DNA of 64,000 bases from Rehmannia glutinosa (taxonomy: Eukaryota > Streptophyta > Magnoliopsida > Lamiales > Orobanchaceae). Positions 34,157-46,400 of this stretch are shown one piece after another. The translations under genes and the position numbers were made by a program. Positions within the stretch are counted from its first letter, which is position 1. The number at the start of each line of letters is the position of its first letter. The notes below the pieces were generated by a model. It was not told the DNA's origin. It made no database searches and saw only the letters and a list, made by a program, of their open reading frames with translations. The stretch is from assembly GCA_016081115.2 (NCBI GenBank), contig CM071925.1, positions 11,078,441-11,142,440 on the forward strand. Reading direction: 5' to 3'.

Positions 34157-36845
34157 TCAATTATTATCAGCCCGAGAAGAATCAGTCAAGCTCCCCATCC
34201 ATGCCGGTGGCAACATCCCAGTTTGCTCATGCACAGTCTTAAACAACGGCGGCAACATTTTATAAACCCCAGCAACTTCTTTCATCGCCCCATCACCACC
34301 CTCTTGACCACCATTTGTCCATATGCTGATCTTCGGCTGCAGCCCACGCACAGCCTCGGCATTGATCTTGGCTACTTCTTGGTACATTCCGCCACTGATC
34401 ATCAAGTAGTCCCTCAACGCCGCGTAGTTTCCACCCACTGCGTCGAGAAGTGTGCGTATGTAAGTCCCTTGAGCTTCGGCCAGGGCTATTAGCCCTTCGG
34501 CTTCCTTCTGTTTTGCGTACAGCTCGCCGTCGACGATTTGCTTGCGCCCGTAGAACGTGGCTTCGGCTGCGGCTTTCTGGGCTTGTGCCTCTTTCTCCTT
34601 CTCGTAGAGGTATGCTTCTGCGGCTTTTTGTTTCTTGTAGAGTTCCCAGTTGGCCTCTTGCACCTGTGTTTGTTATACATGGTCAAAACAGAGATCACAA
34701 CAATAACAATGAGTTTATTAATTTTTTTATTCCAAATTATGTAACGAGATTATGAGATTGAGGAATGAGCCACTTTTCTTAGGGATAATTACAAAAACAC
34801 CCTTGAGGTTGGGGCTAATTACAAAAAAAAAAAAACAGACTTGTTTCAAATTATAAAAAAAAAAAAACTAAAAAAAACTCTTGTTTGATATATCTTTTTT
34901 TTGACAGCTTGTTTGATTAACCGTAATATTTTCATAAACATTATGGGGTTTTAGTTCACAATATTTTTGCTTATAAAGGGGGAAATGTAAGATAGAATCA
35001 AATATTAAAAAATTGTTTATAATTTTCAAAACCTGAGTTTTTGTAATTAGCCAGAAGGTTTTTTTGTAATTATCCCTTTAGATAATACAAAGAAGTCCAG
35101 AAGTTCTTGTCATTCACATAGAACAAGACTCATATTTTGTCATTCAAATAGAAAAAGGCTCTAAAAAGAACAAAATCTGATAATCACAATATTATAGTAT
35201 TAATAAATAATATGTCTAATTACAGAAACACCCCTGAGGTTCAGTCTAATTACAAAACACCCCTTGACATTTGTTTCTATTATACAAATTGCACCCTCTA
35301 GAAGAGTATTTATTAAGAAAATACAAAACTCAATGGGATATTTCATATTTCTAATACCTTAAGGGGTATTTATAATTTTGAAATATAACTAGATTTTTTT
35401 TTTTATAATTAGGCTAAAAATCTCGAGGGCAATTTTTGTAATTTACCCAAATAAATAAGAAGTGTTTCAGATTATATATGCATGCTATATCATTTTCACT
35501 CTACTTGCCCAGTCCCATAGATGATTCGCGTTGATTTAATTTATTTCATGTTTGAAGACATCAAAGAACTACTGCTTAAATAACACAGAAACTGGTTTGT
35601 AGACCAAGTGTTATAAAAGATAGGGATAACTACGGAAAGCCCTCTAAGATTTGGGCTAATTACAAAAAAATTAATAGATTTTTAAAAATTACAAAAACCT
35701 CTTATTGTGTCCTAAATTGAAGAAGGTAACTGCGATATTTTGATGAAGGTAAGAGGAGCTTTTGAAATGTTATGCATATGAATATGAAGGGGAAAAAGTA
35801 TGACCGATCAAACCTAAATGGTCTTTTTGTAATTTTAAAAAATTCCCAGATTTTTTTAACTAGCCCGAATCACATGTTTTTGTTTTTTAATTATCCCTGA
35901 AAGATATATAAAAATTACCTTGGTTTCATATTCAACACTAGCTTTACTCAAAAACTCAGCCTTAAGCTTCTCCGTCCTCGTCAACGCATTCATCTGCTCC
36001 ACCTCCTTCTGCAACTCAGCATCCCTAAGCGCCACCGCCTTATTCGCCTCCACCTCCGCCACTTGCGCCTCCTTAGCCCACCCAGCCTTCTTTTTCGCAA
36101 GCTCCGCATTAGCCTCCGCCACCTCAGCCTCCTTCTGATTCTCATACACCTTAACATCAGTCCTCACCTTAATCTCCTCCTTCTTACCTTCTCCAATTCG
36201 CTGCGTGGATATAATCTTCGTCTCCGCGTCAATTTTCGCCGCATTCTGCAGAGTTTGTCCCTCTCTCAGTTTCGATCCGATTTCCCCCTTCATCTTCGCC
36301 TCCGCGACATCGACTCTGGCCTGATTCGCCGCCTCCATCTGAGTTTTCTGCCCTAAATAGGAGAAATACTCGTGCCCTGGCACGTCCACCAACTGTTTGA
36401 CATTTGCGTTGTAGATCAACAGCCCAAATTGGTTCAATTCGAGCTGTACCTTCTCAAATACCTCCTGTTTGAACTCTTTCGTACCCCTGAAAACCTCCTC
36501 CATAGTCATGGATGCCGCTAAAACACGAGTCTCCCCTTCGATTATCCCCTGCACGAGTTCCTTGACGTGATTGGAGAGCTTGTCGTGGGGAGAGATGAGC
36601 TTGGCGTACCTGAGTAGGCTGTCGTCGTCATCCACACGAGGTCCGATGGTGAAAACAGCGGGGAGGACGAAAGGGAGTTTCTCGGCGCTCATGGCTTGCA
36701 CCTCGAAGGTGTAGTTAACAGGGGAGACGTCGAATATGGTGTACGATTGGCCTGGAAGAATCCATGCTTTTTTCGCGATTTTGATGTCTGGGATCCCGAC
36801 GCCGGTGATCACCAGATACTCCGATGCGCTTGCTACTCTATACAT
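34157..36845 (-). CDS. FLOT: Flotillin-like protein
   Basis: Plant flotillins are peripheral proteins on the cytosolic face of plasma-membrane microdomains and act in endocytosis and, in legumes, infection. Two exons: 35919-36845 (309 codons) and 34157-34663 (168 residues plus stop), split by a 1255-bp GT-AG intron; 477 residues, normal length. The start MYRVASASEYLVITG is the family N-terminus. Residues 1-170 form the SPFH/band-7 domain (LPFVLPAVFTIGPR; ELVQGIIEGETRVLAASMTM). About 190-400 is a Glu/Ala/Lys coiled coil (KKEEIKVRTDVKVYENQKEA; QKEAEGLIALAEAQG), then a flotillin C-terminal part (YLMISGGMYQEVAKINAEAV) ending DSSRADNN. No signal peptide or membrane span, as expected. The frame is intact. 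Three MITE-like insertions fill most of the intron, and a 12-kb copia array lies 121 bp upstream of the ATG. Confidence 0.96.
34779..35085. mobile_element. MITE-like insertion in flotillin intron (copy 1)
   Basis: Begins AGGGATAATTACAAAAAC and ends TTTTTGTAATTATCCCT, a clear terminal inverted repeat of about 15 bp. Inner words CCTTGAGGTTGGGGCTAATT and, reversed, AATTAGCCAGAAGG mirror the ends. About 307 bp. Confidence 0.7.
35214..35450. mobile_element. MITE-like insertion in flotillin intron (copy 2)
   Basis: TCTAATTACAGAAACACCCC and TGAGGTTCAGTCTAATTAC at the left; ATAATTAGGCTAAAAATC and TTTTTGTAATTTACCC at the right. More decayed than the neighbouring copies. Confidence 0.6.
35636..35899. 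mobile_element. MITE-like insertion in flotillin intron (copy 3)
   Basis: Left end AGGGATAACTACGGAAAGCC with GGGCTAATTACAAAAA; right end AACTAGCCCGAATCAC then TTTTTAATTATCCCT. Outside, AAAAGAT on the left and GAAAGAT on the right form a possible 7-bp target duplication. The right end lies only about 20 bp from the exon 1 donor site. Confidence 0.65.
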
Positions 36846-36937
36846 TGTTTGGATCGTTACCTTGTTTGTTGAAGGAGAAAAAAATTAGCAGAGCGTGGAA
36901 CAAGACTTTATTTCAGGGGGTATTTATTATGTACTGT

Positions 36938-36950
36938 ATGTATATATATA
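36938..36950 (-). promoter_or_regulatory. Candidate flotillin TATA box
   Basis: On the minus strand CCTTATATATATACAT lies about 95 bp upstream of the flotillin ATG, on the gene side of the copia insertion, so the core promoter is retained while sequence beyond 36962 is displaced. Confidence 0.45.
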
Positions 36951-37501
36951 AGGCGTATCAGATATATGTTGGAAATTTTGGTTTTGATAAAGTGGGTGTC
37001 GACCCGACTTTGACCAATTTTTCGGTGGCTAAATATTTAATTCTGGAGGAATTAAATTATATATTATTAATCTACGTTCCGAGTAGATGTTCGTAGTATT
37101 TTTTATTTCTCAAAATCGAATATCGGTGAGTGAGAAATTAATACACGAAGGTAGCCACATAATTGGACATTATGTAAAGATTATTTAAAGGGAGATGAAA
37201 GGCTTATGCCTTATCCCACATGGAATACAAATCATAGTTTATCCTAATTTATTTACTAGAAGGTGTTATTTGTTGTATAAACTATAACACAAGTGGATGA
37301 TCACAAGTGGGCCACACGTGCGCGCGCCGCCCCGGCCCTCGGCCTGGGCACGGGCCGGGCGGCCACCCTATTGGGCCGAGTCCAGTCCACTAAAGTTTTG
37401 CCACTTTCGAAAATGGGCTCGACCTGTTTCGAGTGATCGCTGGATCATTAAAGCCCGAATGAATCGGACATTGTAGGTGTCCGGATTAGGTGATCATCGT
37501 T

Positions 37502-37516
37502 GGAGTTAGTAACTCC
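37502..37516. promoter_or_regulatory. 15-bp palindrome in LTR A
   Basis: GGAGTTAGTAACTCC; the same sequence occurs at 42987-43001 and 48484-48498 in the other two LTRs. Confidence 0.6.
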
Positions 37517-37576
37517 TACAAGAGTGATCACCAAAAAAGAGCCCACTACTTGTCCGCATTTATGGAGTAGTGGGGT

Positions 37577-37595
37577 GTAACATCCGGGATGTTAC
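37577..37595. promoter_or_regulatory. 19-bp palindrome upstream of LTR TATA box
   Basis: GTAACATCCGGGATGTTAC, 9-bp arms around one base. Repeated at 43056-43074 and, one base shorter in the centre, at 48553-48570. It lies about 50 bp upstream of TCTATAAAATC, so it is placed as a U3 promoter element; a binding factor is not known. Confidence 0.6.
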
Positions 37596-37978
37596 AATTG
37601 GATTAATGCCCACTACCTTTTTATCTCCTGCAGTGTTGGTTGTCTATAAAATCATTGTTGTGCATTGCAGATTTCACACGAAAAATTCATAGCATTTCAT
37701 ACACCTCCAAAAGCTATTTTCTACATTCCGCACTAAGTCCAAAGAACCGGGCCTTGACAAAGACATTTCTAGTTCGAAGGTGCTTCGTGTTAGTGGAAGA
37801 ATACGTCAAACCGTGAGCACTAAATGACGTAATTGCTTTGGAAAGAGATTCGTCTCGACTACATTTCTCCAAAGTTCTTTTGAAGAAGTTGTAATAGTTA
37901 TTATTTTTCTTGTAATCTTTCTTTCTCGTAATTTGCCATTTTGAAGGCAACCCGATTCTCAGAACATTGTATTCTACA

Positions 37979-40900
37979 ATCGCAAAGCAATTATCGAACT
38001 TCACGATGGCAAGCTCAAGCGAACCCCAATCATCCCTCCCCGCCTGCCGAGAAACCCGAAAAATTCATGGGTTTCGACTTCAATAGGTGGCAAAGAAAAA
38101 TGCCGTTTTTACCCGACTACTCGAGTCTGGCGAAATATCCGACCGAGGACGCTCCCGTTATTGTCCGAAAATGAAACGAATCTTTGGCGCTGCGTTTGAT
38201 GCATGGGGCCAGGTGATTTTTGTGCAGTAACTTTGTCCTAAACGGACTTAGTGATGCACTTTACAGTGTGTATTGTCTTTGTGAAATCCTCCAAAGAATT
38301 GTGGGATTCTTTGGAGAAGAAGTACAAAACCGAGATCTTGGCACAAAGAAATTTGTTGTCGGTAAGTTCTTGGATTTTGTGATGGTTGATTCTAAAACCG
38401 TGATGGAACAAGTTCGAAGTTCCGATTAATCCTACATAAAATCTCTGCCGAGGAATGGCTTTGCTTTGAAGCATTCCAAGTGGCCGCTTCATTGAGAAAT
38501 TGCCCCCAAGTTGGAGGGATTTCAAGAATTATCTCAAACATAAGCGAAAGGAGATGGGACTAGAGGATCCGATTGTCAAACCGGACTGAGGAAGACAATA
38601 GGAGGATTGACTCTAAGTCCAAGCTTGTCCCTATGGAGTCAAAAGCCAACTTGATGGAGCACGGCTCGTCAAGTAACTCAAGAAAAGACCTAACGATAAA
38701 GGCAAGAAACCGGCACTGAAAATTCCAGGAGCTTGCTACAATCGTGCAAATGCAACCATATGGCAAAGACTGATCCGCCGGCAAAAGAAAAAGAAAACCA
38801 AACCGCACCAATGCCAATGTGGTTGAAGAAAGGAGCCGACGTGACGATATGTTGACATGTCGGCGGTGGTGTTTGAAGCCAATTTGGTGGATAACCCGAA
38901 AGAATGGTTTGTGGATACTTGTGCCACTTGCCATGTCCCTGTTTCGATAAGGATGCATTCTCTTCTTACATCCCATCGACCTGGAAGGAAGCTCCATATG
39001 GGGAATCACGCCTCTTCTAATGTTGTTTGGCGTTGAACGGTGGTGCTAAAGCCGACTTCGGGAAAGGAGTTGAAGTCGAAGGATGTCTTTGCATGTCCCG
39101 GACATCCGCAAAAATCTGGTTTCGGGTTATTTCTTTGGTCAACCATGGGTTTAGACTAGTTTTTGAGTCCGAAAAATTTGTACTTAGCAAATTTGGACAG
39201 TTCCTTGGTAGGGGTTATCTAGACAAAGGATTGTTCAAAATGAATGTAATGACCGTACGCCGTTTTGGCGAGAATATGAATAAGAATGAATCTTCTTCTT
39301 TATATTCTTGAGTGCTCTAATTTATGGCATATTAGATTAGGACATGTAAATCAATGCTATAAAAAGATTGGTAAATTTAGAATTGATTAATTTACTCAAG
39401 TAAACTCACAAAGAAAATGTGAAGTTTGTGTTGAAGCTAAAATGGCTAAATTACCGTTTTATTCGGTTGAAAGGAGCACTTCACCTTTAGAGTTGATACA
39501 CACCGATGTGTGTGATCTAAAATTCGTGCAAACTAAAGGTGGTAAAAATATTTCATCACATTTATTGATGATTGCACAAGATTTTGCTACTTATACTTGT
39601 TAAGAAGCAAAGATGAAGCATTAGAGGCTTTTAAGAATTATAAAAATGAAGTTGAAAATCAACTTGGCAAAGGATTAAAATAATTCGGAGTGATAGAGGT
39701 GGCGAATATGTTGCACCATTTGAAGAACTATGTACCCGATCGGGCATAATTCATCAAACAACAAAGACCATATTCACTACGATCTAACTGTGTTCTTTGA
39801 ACGCAAAAACCGGACTCTAAAAGAGATGATGAATGCCATGTTGATAAGTTCCGGATTACCCTGCAATATGTGGGGGAAGGCTTTTAATGTACCAACCACA
39901 TATTGAATAAAATACCACTTAAAGGGAAAGATAAGACACCTTACGAATTGTGGAAAAATCGTAAGCCTTCTTATAAATACCTTAAAGTGTGGGGTGTTTG
40001 GCTAAAGGTAGCAATACGAACCAAAACAAGTTAAAATTGGACCAAAGACAGTTGATTGTGTCTTTGTGGGATATGCATACCAAAGTAGTGCATATAGGTT
40101 TATGATACATAAGTCGAAAAAATCCTAAATGATCAAGGTACCATAATCGAATCAAGGAATGTTGTATTCTTTGAGGATGTCTACCCTTGTAGAGAAAAAT
40201 TAGAAGTGAGTAATAATAAAAGAACTCACGAATCGCAAAGTGGTTCAACACCAATTAGTGAAGAACCGAGACGCAGAAGAGGTCTAAGACGGCTAAGTCT
40301 TTTGGGCCGATTACATAACATTTATGTTAGATGGTGAGCCAAACTCGATTAAAGAGGCTCTAGCGATCCCGGATGCTCGCTCGGCAAGAAGCTATCAATA
40401 GTGAAATCGAGTCCATTCTCGCAGAACCATACTTGGGAGTTGGTTGATCTCCCATTGGTCATAAAACTTTAGGATGTAAATGGATCCTAAAGAAGAAGTA
40501 TAAAGCGAGATGGAACTATTGATAAGTATAAAGCACGGCTTGTAGCCAAAGGCTTTAAACAAAAAGAAGGATATGACTTCTTTGACACCTATTCTCCAAA
40601 GAACGAGGATTGCGTCTATTCGAGTGCTTCTGCGATTGCCGCTTTGCACAATCTAGAGATTCATCGATGGACGTCAAGACGGCGTTTACGAATGGAGAGA
40701 TAGATCTTTGAAATATACATGGAACAACTCGAAGGGTTTGTTGCACCCGGTCAAGAAAAGAAGGTGTGCAAGTTAATAAGATCTTTGTGCGAGTGAAACA
40801 AGCTCCGAAACAATGGCATCTTAAGTTTGACAATACGATGTTGTCAAATGGATTTAAAATCAACGAGTGTGATAAATGCGTATATGTCAAAGGGACATCA

Positions 40901-42415
40901 AGCATTTGTCATAGTTTGTCTATATGTAGACGATTTGTTAATCATTGCGTAGTCATGATACTATCATGGAGACTAAAAGAATGTTAAAGAGGAACTTTGA
41001 CATGAAGGATATGGGGACTGCGATGTAATCCTTGGGATAAAAATCAGCCAGAACTCCTAATGGAATTATCTTGTCACAATCCCACTATGTGGAGAAAGTG
41101 CTCAAGAAATTCAATGCTTTTACCACCGTCAAAGACGCCTTGATTTAAGTATAAATTTGGTTGCTAATAAAAGCGAGAACCAGTGGCTCGGATGGAATAC
41201 TCACGTATAATAGGCGATCGATGTACATCACAAATTGTACACGTCCAAACTTGGCCTACCCTCAGAATATGTTGAGTAGGTTCACGAGCAATCCAAGCCA
41301 TGAGCATTGGAAAGCGTTAACCAGGGTGTTAAAATACTTGAAGTATACCTGGATTATGGGCTATACTACTCAAGATATCCAAATTGCATTTGAAGGATAT
41401 AGTGATGCTAGTTGGATTTCGATTCGAAAGATTCTTATTCAACTAGTGGATACATATTCACCATTGGAGGTGGTGCGGTATCGTGGAAGTCCACGGCTAA
41501 ACGTGTATAGCTCGGTCCACCATGGAATTCGAGTTTATAGCTTTGGATAAAGCCGTGGTGAAGAAGCGAGTGACTTGAAATTTTCTCGAAGATATTCCAT
41601 GTTGGAGGAAGCCCGTGCCTTCGTGATGATTCACCGTGATAGCCAAGGCTATAGGAAGGGCACAGAGCAATATATGTATAACGGTAAGTCTAGACATATT
41701 AAATCGGAGACACAATACCGTTAGACAATTGATCTCAAATGGTGTGATGTCAATTGACTACGTAAAGTCAAAAGACAATTTGCGATCCTTTGACAAAAGG
41801 ATCAATCGAGATCAATTGGGTAAATTGCTAGAGGAATGGGCTTGAAGTCCACAAAGTAAAAATAACTATCATAGTGGTAACCCAACCATGTTGATGGAGA
41901 TCCCAAGAACTTGGTTCAATGAGAAAACTAAACTATGAAGGTTATGTTGTAACACTTGGAAACAATGTTATAACCCATCCCTAAAGCAAAACCAAGTGTT
42001 GAAACACCCGCAAAGTTGTGGTGAGGCTAAGTCATTTGACTTTTAATGATTCCTACACCTCGTTGAGGTTGAGTATGGCGGAGATACTCGGATAGAAGAT
42101 CACCTATATAAGTGAGAAGTGCGGGCGCTTCAAAGTAACACTTATGAATCCAAAGTGGTGTCCATGGCCGAAACGGACACAAAACGTGAGAACAGAAGGT
42201 GTTGAGACCTTATTGTGTTAATATTGTTGACTCGGTATACACCGTGGAGGAATAGTTCAAGGCATTGCGTCCACTAAGCCGCCAGTGTACCCGATGGTAT
42301 TGACTACGGAAGGTTCAAAGCCATAAGCTACCTTTCCGAATGCAATATTGTCTCTTGAGGACTGGTTTGCGTGTCTGCATTCATGCATACATTAATTTCC
42401 ACTCATGTGGGGGAT
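37979..42415 (+). pseudogene. Copia internal region, copy A (gag-protease-integrase-RT-RNase H, frameshifted)
   Basis: Gag begins at the ATG at 38006 (MASSS). Then FVVGKFLDFVMVDSKTVMEQ (about 38350-38410), a zinc knuckle near 38735-38770, the protease motif at 38914-38925 (here DTCA in place of DTGA), FESEKFVLSKFGQF (39160), the integrase HHCC region (about 39330-39440, LWHIRLGHVNQC and KCEVCVEAKMAKLP), integrase core (39500-39900), RT from about 40320, a YVDDLL-equivalent near 40920, and RNase H (YSDASWI, 41398). About 41850-42415 is non-coding and conserved with copy B. Many short indels prevent translation. Confidence 0.85.
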
Positions 42416-43451
42416 TGTTGGAAATTTTGGTTTTGATAAAGTGGGTGTCGACCCGACTTTGACCAATTTTTCGGTGGCTAAATATTTAATTCTGGAGGAA
42501 TTAAATTATATATTATTAATCTACGTTCCGAGTAGATGTTCGTAGTATTTTTTATTTCTCAAAACCGAATTTCGGTGAGTGAGAAATTAATACACGAAGG
42601 TAGCCACATAATTGGGCATTATGTAAAGATTATTTAAAGGGAGATGAAAGGCTTATGCCTTATCCCACATGGAATACAAATCATAGTTTATCCTAGTTTA
42701 TTTACTAGAAGGTGTTATTTGTTGTATAAACTATAACACAAGTGGATGATCACAAGTGGGCCACACGCGCGCGCGCTTGCCCGCCGCCGCCTTGCCTGGG
42801 CGTGGGCTTGGGCCTGGGCCTGGCATGGGCCGGGGCTGGGATCGGGGCGGGCGGCCCGCCCTATTGGGCCCGGTCCAGAGTCCACTAAAGTTTTGCCACT
42901 CGAAAATGGGCTCGACCCGTTCGAGTGATCGACTGGATAAAGCCCAATGAATCGGGCATTGTAGGTGTCCGATTCGTGTGATTGTTGGAGTTAGTAACTC
43001 CTACAAAGAGTGATCAAAAAGAGCCCACTACTTGTCCGTTATGGAGTAGTGGGGTGTAACATCCGGGATGTTACAATTGGATTAATGCCCACTACCTTTT
43101 ATCTCCTGCAGTGTTGGTTGTCTATAAAATCATTGTTGTGCATTGCAGATTTCACACGTAAAAATTCATAGCATTTCATACACCTCCAAAAGCTATTTTC
43201 TACATTCTCGCACTAAGTCCAAGAACTACTTGAAAGACATTTCTAGTTCGAAGGTGCTTCGTGTTAGTGGAAGAATATCGTCAAACCGTGAGCACTAGCC
43301 GACGTAATTGCTTTGCGAAAGAGATTCGCCTCGACTCGGCTTCAAAGTTCTTTTGAAGAAGTTGTAATAGTTATTATTTTTCTTGTAATCTTTCTTTCTC
43401 GTAATTTGCCATTTTGAAGGCAACCCGATTCTCATAACATTGTATTCTACA
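42416..43451 (+). repeat. Copia LTR B (shared middle LTR)
   Basis: Same ends as LTR A. It serves as 3' LTR of the left unit and 5' LTR of the right unit; no host DNA or target duplication separates the units. The GC-rich block at 42766-42880 is longer than in LTR A and rich in GGGCCTGGGC-like words. Confidence 0.93.
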
Positions 43452-46400
43452 ATCGCAAAGCAATTATCGAACTTCACGATGGCAAGCTCAGCGGTAACCC
43501 CAATCATCCCTCCTCGCTTGCCGAGAAACCCGAAAAATTCATGGGTTTCGACTTCAATAGGTGGCAAAGAAAAAATGCCGTTTTTACCCGACTACTCCGA
43601 GTCGGCGAAATATCGACCGAGGACGCTCTCCGTTATTGCCGAAAATGAAACGAATCTTTGAAAAACGCTGCGTTTGATGCATGGGGCCAGGGTGATTTTT
43701 TGTGCCGTAACTTTGTCCTAAACGGACTTAGTGATGCACTTTACAGTGTGTATTGTGCTGTGAAATCCTCCAAAGAATTGTGGGATTCTTTGGAGAAGAA
43801 AGTACAAAACCGAGGATGCACAAAGAAATTTGTTGTCGGTAAGTTCTTGGATTTTGTGATGGTTGATTCTAAAACCGTGATGGAACAAGTTCGAAGTTCC
43901 GTTAATCCTACATAAAATCTCTGCCGAGGAATGGCTTTGCCGGAAGCATTCCAAGTGGCCGCCTTCATTGAGAAATTGCCCCCAAGTTGGAGGGATTTCA
44001 AGAATTATCTCAAACATAAGCGAAAGGAGATGGGACTAGAGGATCCGATTGTCAAACTCGGGAATTGAGGAAGACAATAGGAGGATTGACTCTAAGTCCA
44101 AGCTTGTCCCTATGGAGTCAAAAGCCAACTTGATGGAGCACGGCTCGTCAAGTAACTCAAGAAAAGACCTAACGATAAAGGCAAGAAACCGGCACTGAAA
44201 ATTCCAGGAGCTTGCTACAACCGTGGCAAACAGAACCATATGGCAAAGGGCGCCCCGCGTCGAAAAAAAAGAAAACCAAACCGCATCCAATGCCAATGTG
44301 GTTGAAGAAAGGAGCTGACGAGCCGATGAGTTGACATGTCGGGCGGTGGTGTTTGAAGCCAATTTGGTGGATAACCCGAAAGAATGGTTTGTGGATACTG
44401 GTGCCACTTGCCATGTCCTGCTTACGATAAGGATGCATTCTCTTCTTACATCCCATCGACCGGAAGGAAGCTCCATATGGGGAATCACGCCTCTTCTAAT
44501 GTTGTTTGGGCGTTGGAACGGTGGTGCTAAAGCCGACTTCGGGAAAGGAGTTGAAGTCAAAGGATGTCTTTGCATGTCCCGGACATCCGCAAAAATCTGT
44601 TTCGGTTCGGCGTCAACCATGGGTTTAGACTAGTTTTTGAGTCCGAAAAATTTGTACTTAGCAAATTTGGACAGCTTCCTGGTAGGGGTTATCTAGACAA
44701 AGGATTGTTCAAAATGAATGTAATGACCGTATGCACGCCGTTTTGGCGAGAATATGAATAAGAATGAATCTTCTTCATTTATATTCTTTAGTGCTCTAAT
44801 TTATGGCATATTAGATTAGGACATGTAAATCAATGCTATAAAAAGATTGGTAAATTTAGAATTGATTAATTTACTCAAGTAAACTCACAAAGAAAATGTG
44901 AAGTTTGTGTTGAAGCTAAAATGGCTAAATTACCGTTTCATTCGGTTGAAAGGAGCACTTCACCTTTAGAGTTGATACACACCGATGTGTGTGATCTAAA
45001 ATTCGTGCAAACTAAAGGTGGTAAAAATATTTCATCACATTTATTGATGATTGCACAAGATTTTGCTACTTATACTTGTTAAGAAGCAAAGATGAAGCAT
45101 TAGAGGCTTTTAAGAATTATAAAAATGAAGTTGAAAATCAACTTGGGCAAATGGATTAAAATAATTCGGAGTGATAGAGGTGGCGAATATGTTGCACCAT
45201 TTGAAGAACTATGTACCCAAATGATCGGGCATAATTCATCAAACAACAAAGACCATATTCACCACGCTCTAACTGTTCTTTGAACGCAAAAAACCGGACT
45301 CTAAAAGAGATGATGAATGCCATGTTGATAAGTTCCTGATTACCCTGCAGAATATGTGGGGGAAGTCGTTTTAACACCAACCACATATTGAATAAAATAC
45401 CACTTAAAGGGAAAGATAAGACACCTTACGAATTGTGGAAAAATCGTAAGTTCTTTTATAAATACCTTAAAGTGTGGGGGTGTTTGGCTAAGGTAGCAAT
45501 ACGAACCAAAACAAGTTAAAATTGGACCAAAGACAGTTGATTGTGTCTTTGTGGGATATGCATACCAAAGTAGTGCATATAGGTTTATGATACATAAGTC
45601 GAAAATCCGGAAATGATCAAGGTACCATAATCGAATCAAGGAATGTTGTATTCTTTGAGGATGTCTACCCTTGTAGAGAAAAATTAGAAGTGAGTAATAA
45701 TAAAAGAACTCACGAAACGCAAGTGGTTCAACACCAATTAGTGAAGAACCGGACGCAGAAGAGGTCTAAGACGGCTAAGTCTTTTGGGCCGATTACATAA
45801 CATTTATGTTAGATGGTGAGCCAAACTCGATTAAAGAGGCTCTAAGCGATCCGGATGCTCCGCTCGGCAAGAAAGCTATCAATAGTGAAATCGAGTCCAT
45901 TCTGCGAACCATACTTGGGAGTTGGTTGATCTCCTGCTGGTCATAAAACTTTAGGATGTAAATGGATCCTAAAGAAGAAGTATAAAGCGATGGAACTATT
46001 GATAAGTATAAAGCACGGCTTGTAGCCAAAGGCTTTAAACAAAAAGAAGGATATGACTTCTTTGACACCTATTCTCCAAAGAAGGATTGCGTCTATTCGG
46101 TGCTTTTTGCGATTGCCGCTTTGCACAATCTAGAGATTCATCGAGATGGACGCCAAGACGGCGTTTCGAATGGAGAGATAGATCTTTGAAATATACATGG
46201 AACAACCTGAAGGGTTTGTTGCACCCGTCAAGAAAAGAAGGTGTGCAAGTTAATAAGATCTTTGTACGGATCAAACAAGCTCCAAACAATGGCATCTTAA
46301 GTTTGACAATACGATGTTGTCAAATGGATTTAAAATCAACGAGTGTGATAAATGCGTATATGTCAAAGGGACATCGAAGCATTTGTCATAGTTTGTCTAT

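Larger units (their letters stand above)
36967..37978 (+). repeat. Copia LTR A (left outer)
   Basis: Starts TGTTGGAAATTTTGG, ends GTATTCTACA. Contains a GC-rich block (about 37310-37380), two perfect palindromes (37502-37516 and 37577-37595) and a TATAAAA at about 37645. Confidence 0.93.

Noticed and set aside
37979..38010. Canonical tRNA-Met primer site after copia LTR A
   Set aside because: The sequence after the LTR (ATCGCAAAGCAATTATCG) does not match TGGTATCAGAGC; I could not assign a primer tRNA.
42746..42950. Ala/Trp/Gly-rich ORFs in the copia LTR
   Set aside because: They come from the GC-rich low-complexity block of the LTR and differ between LTR copies.
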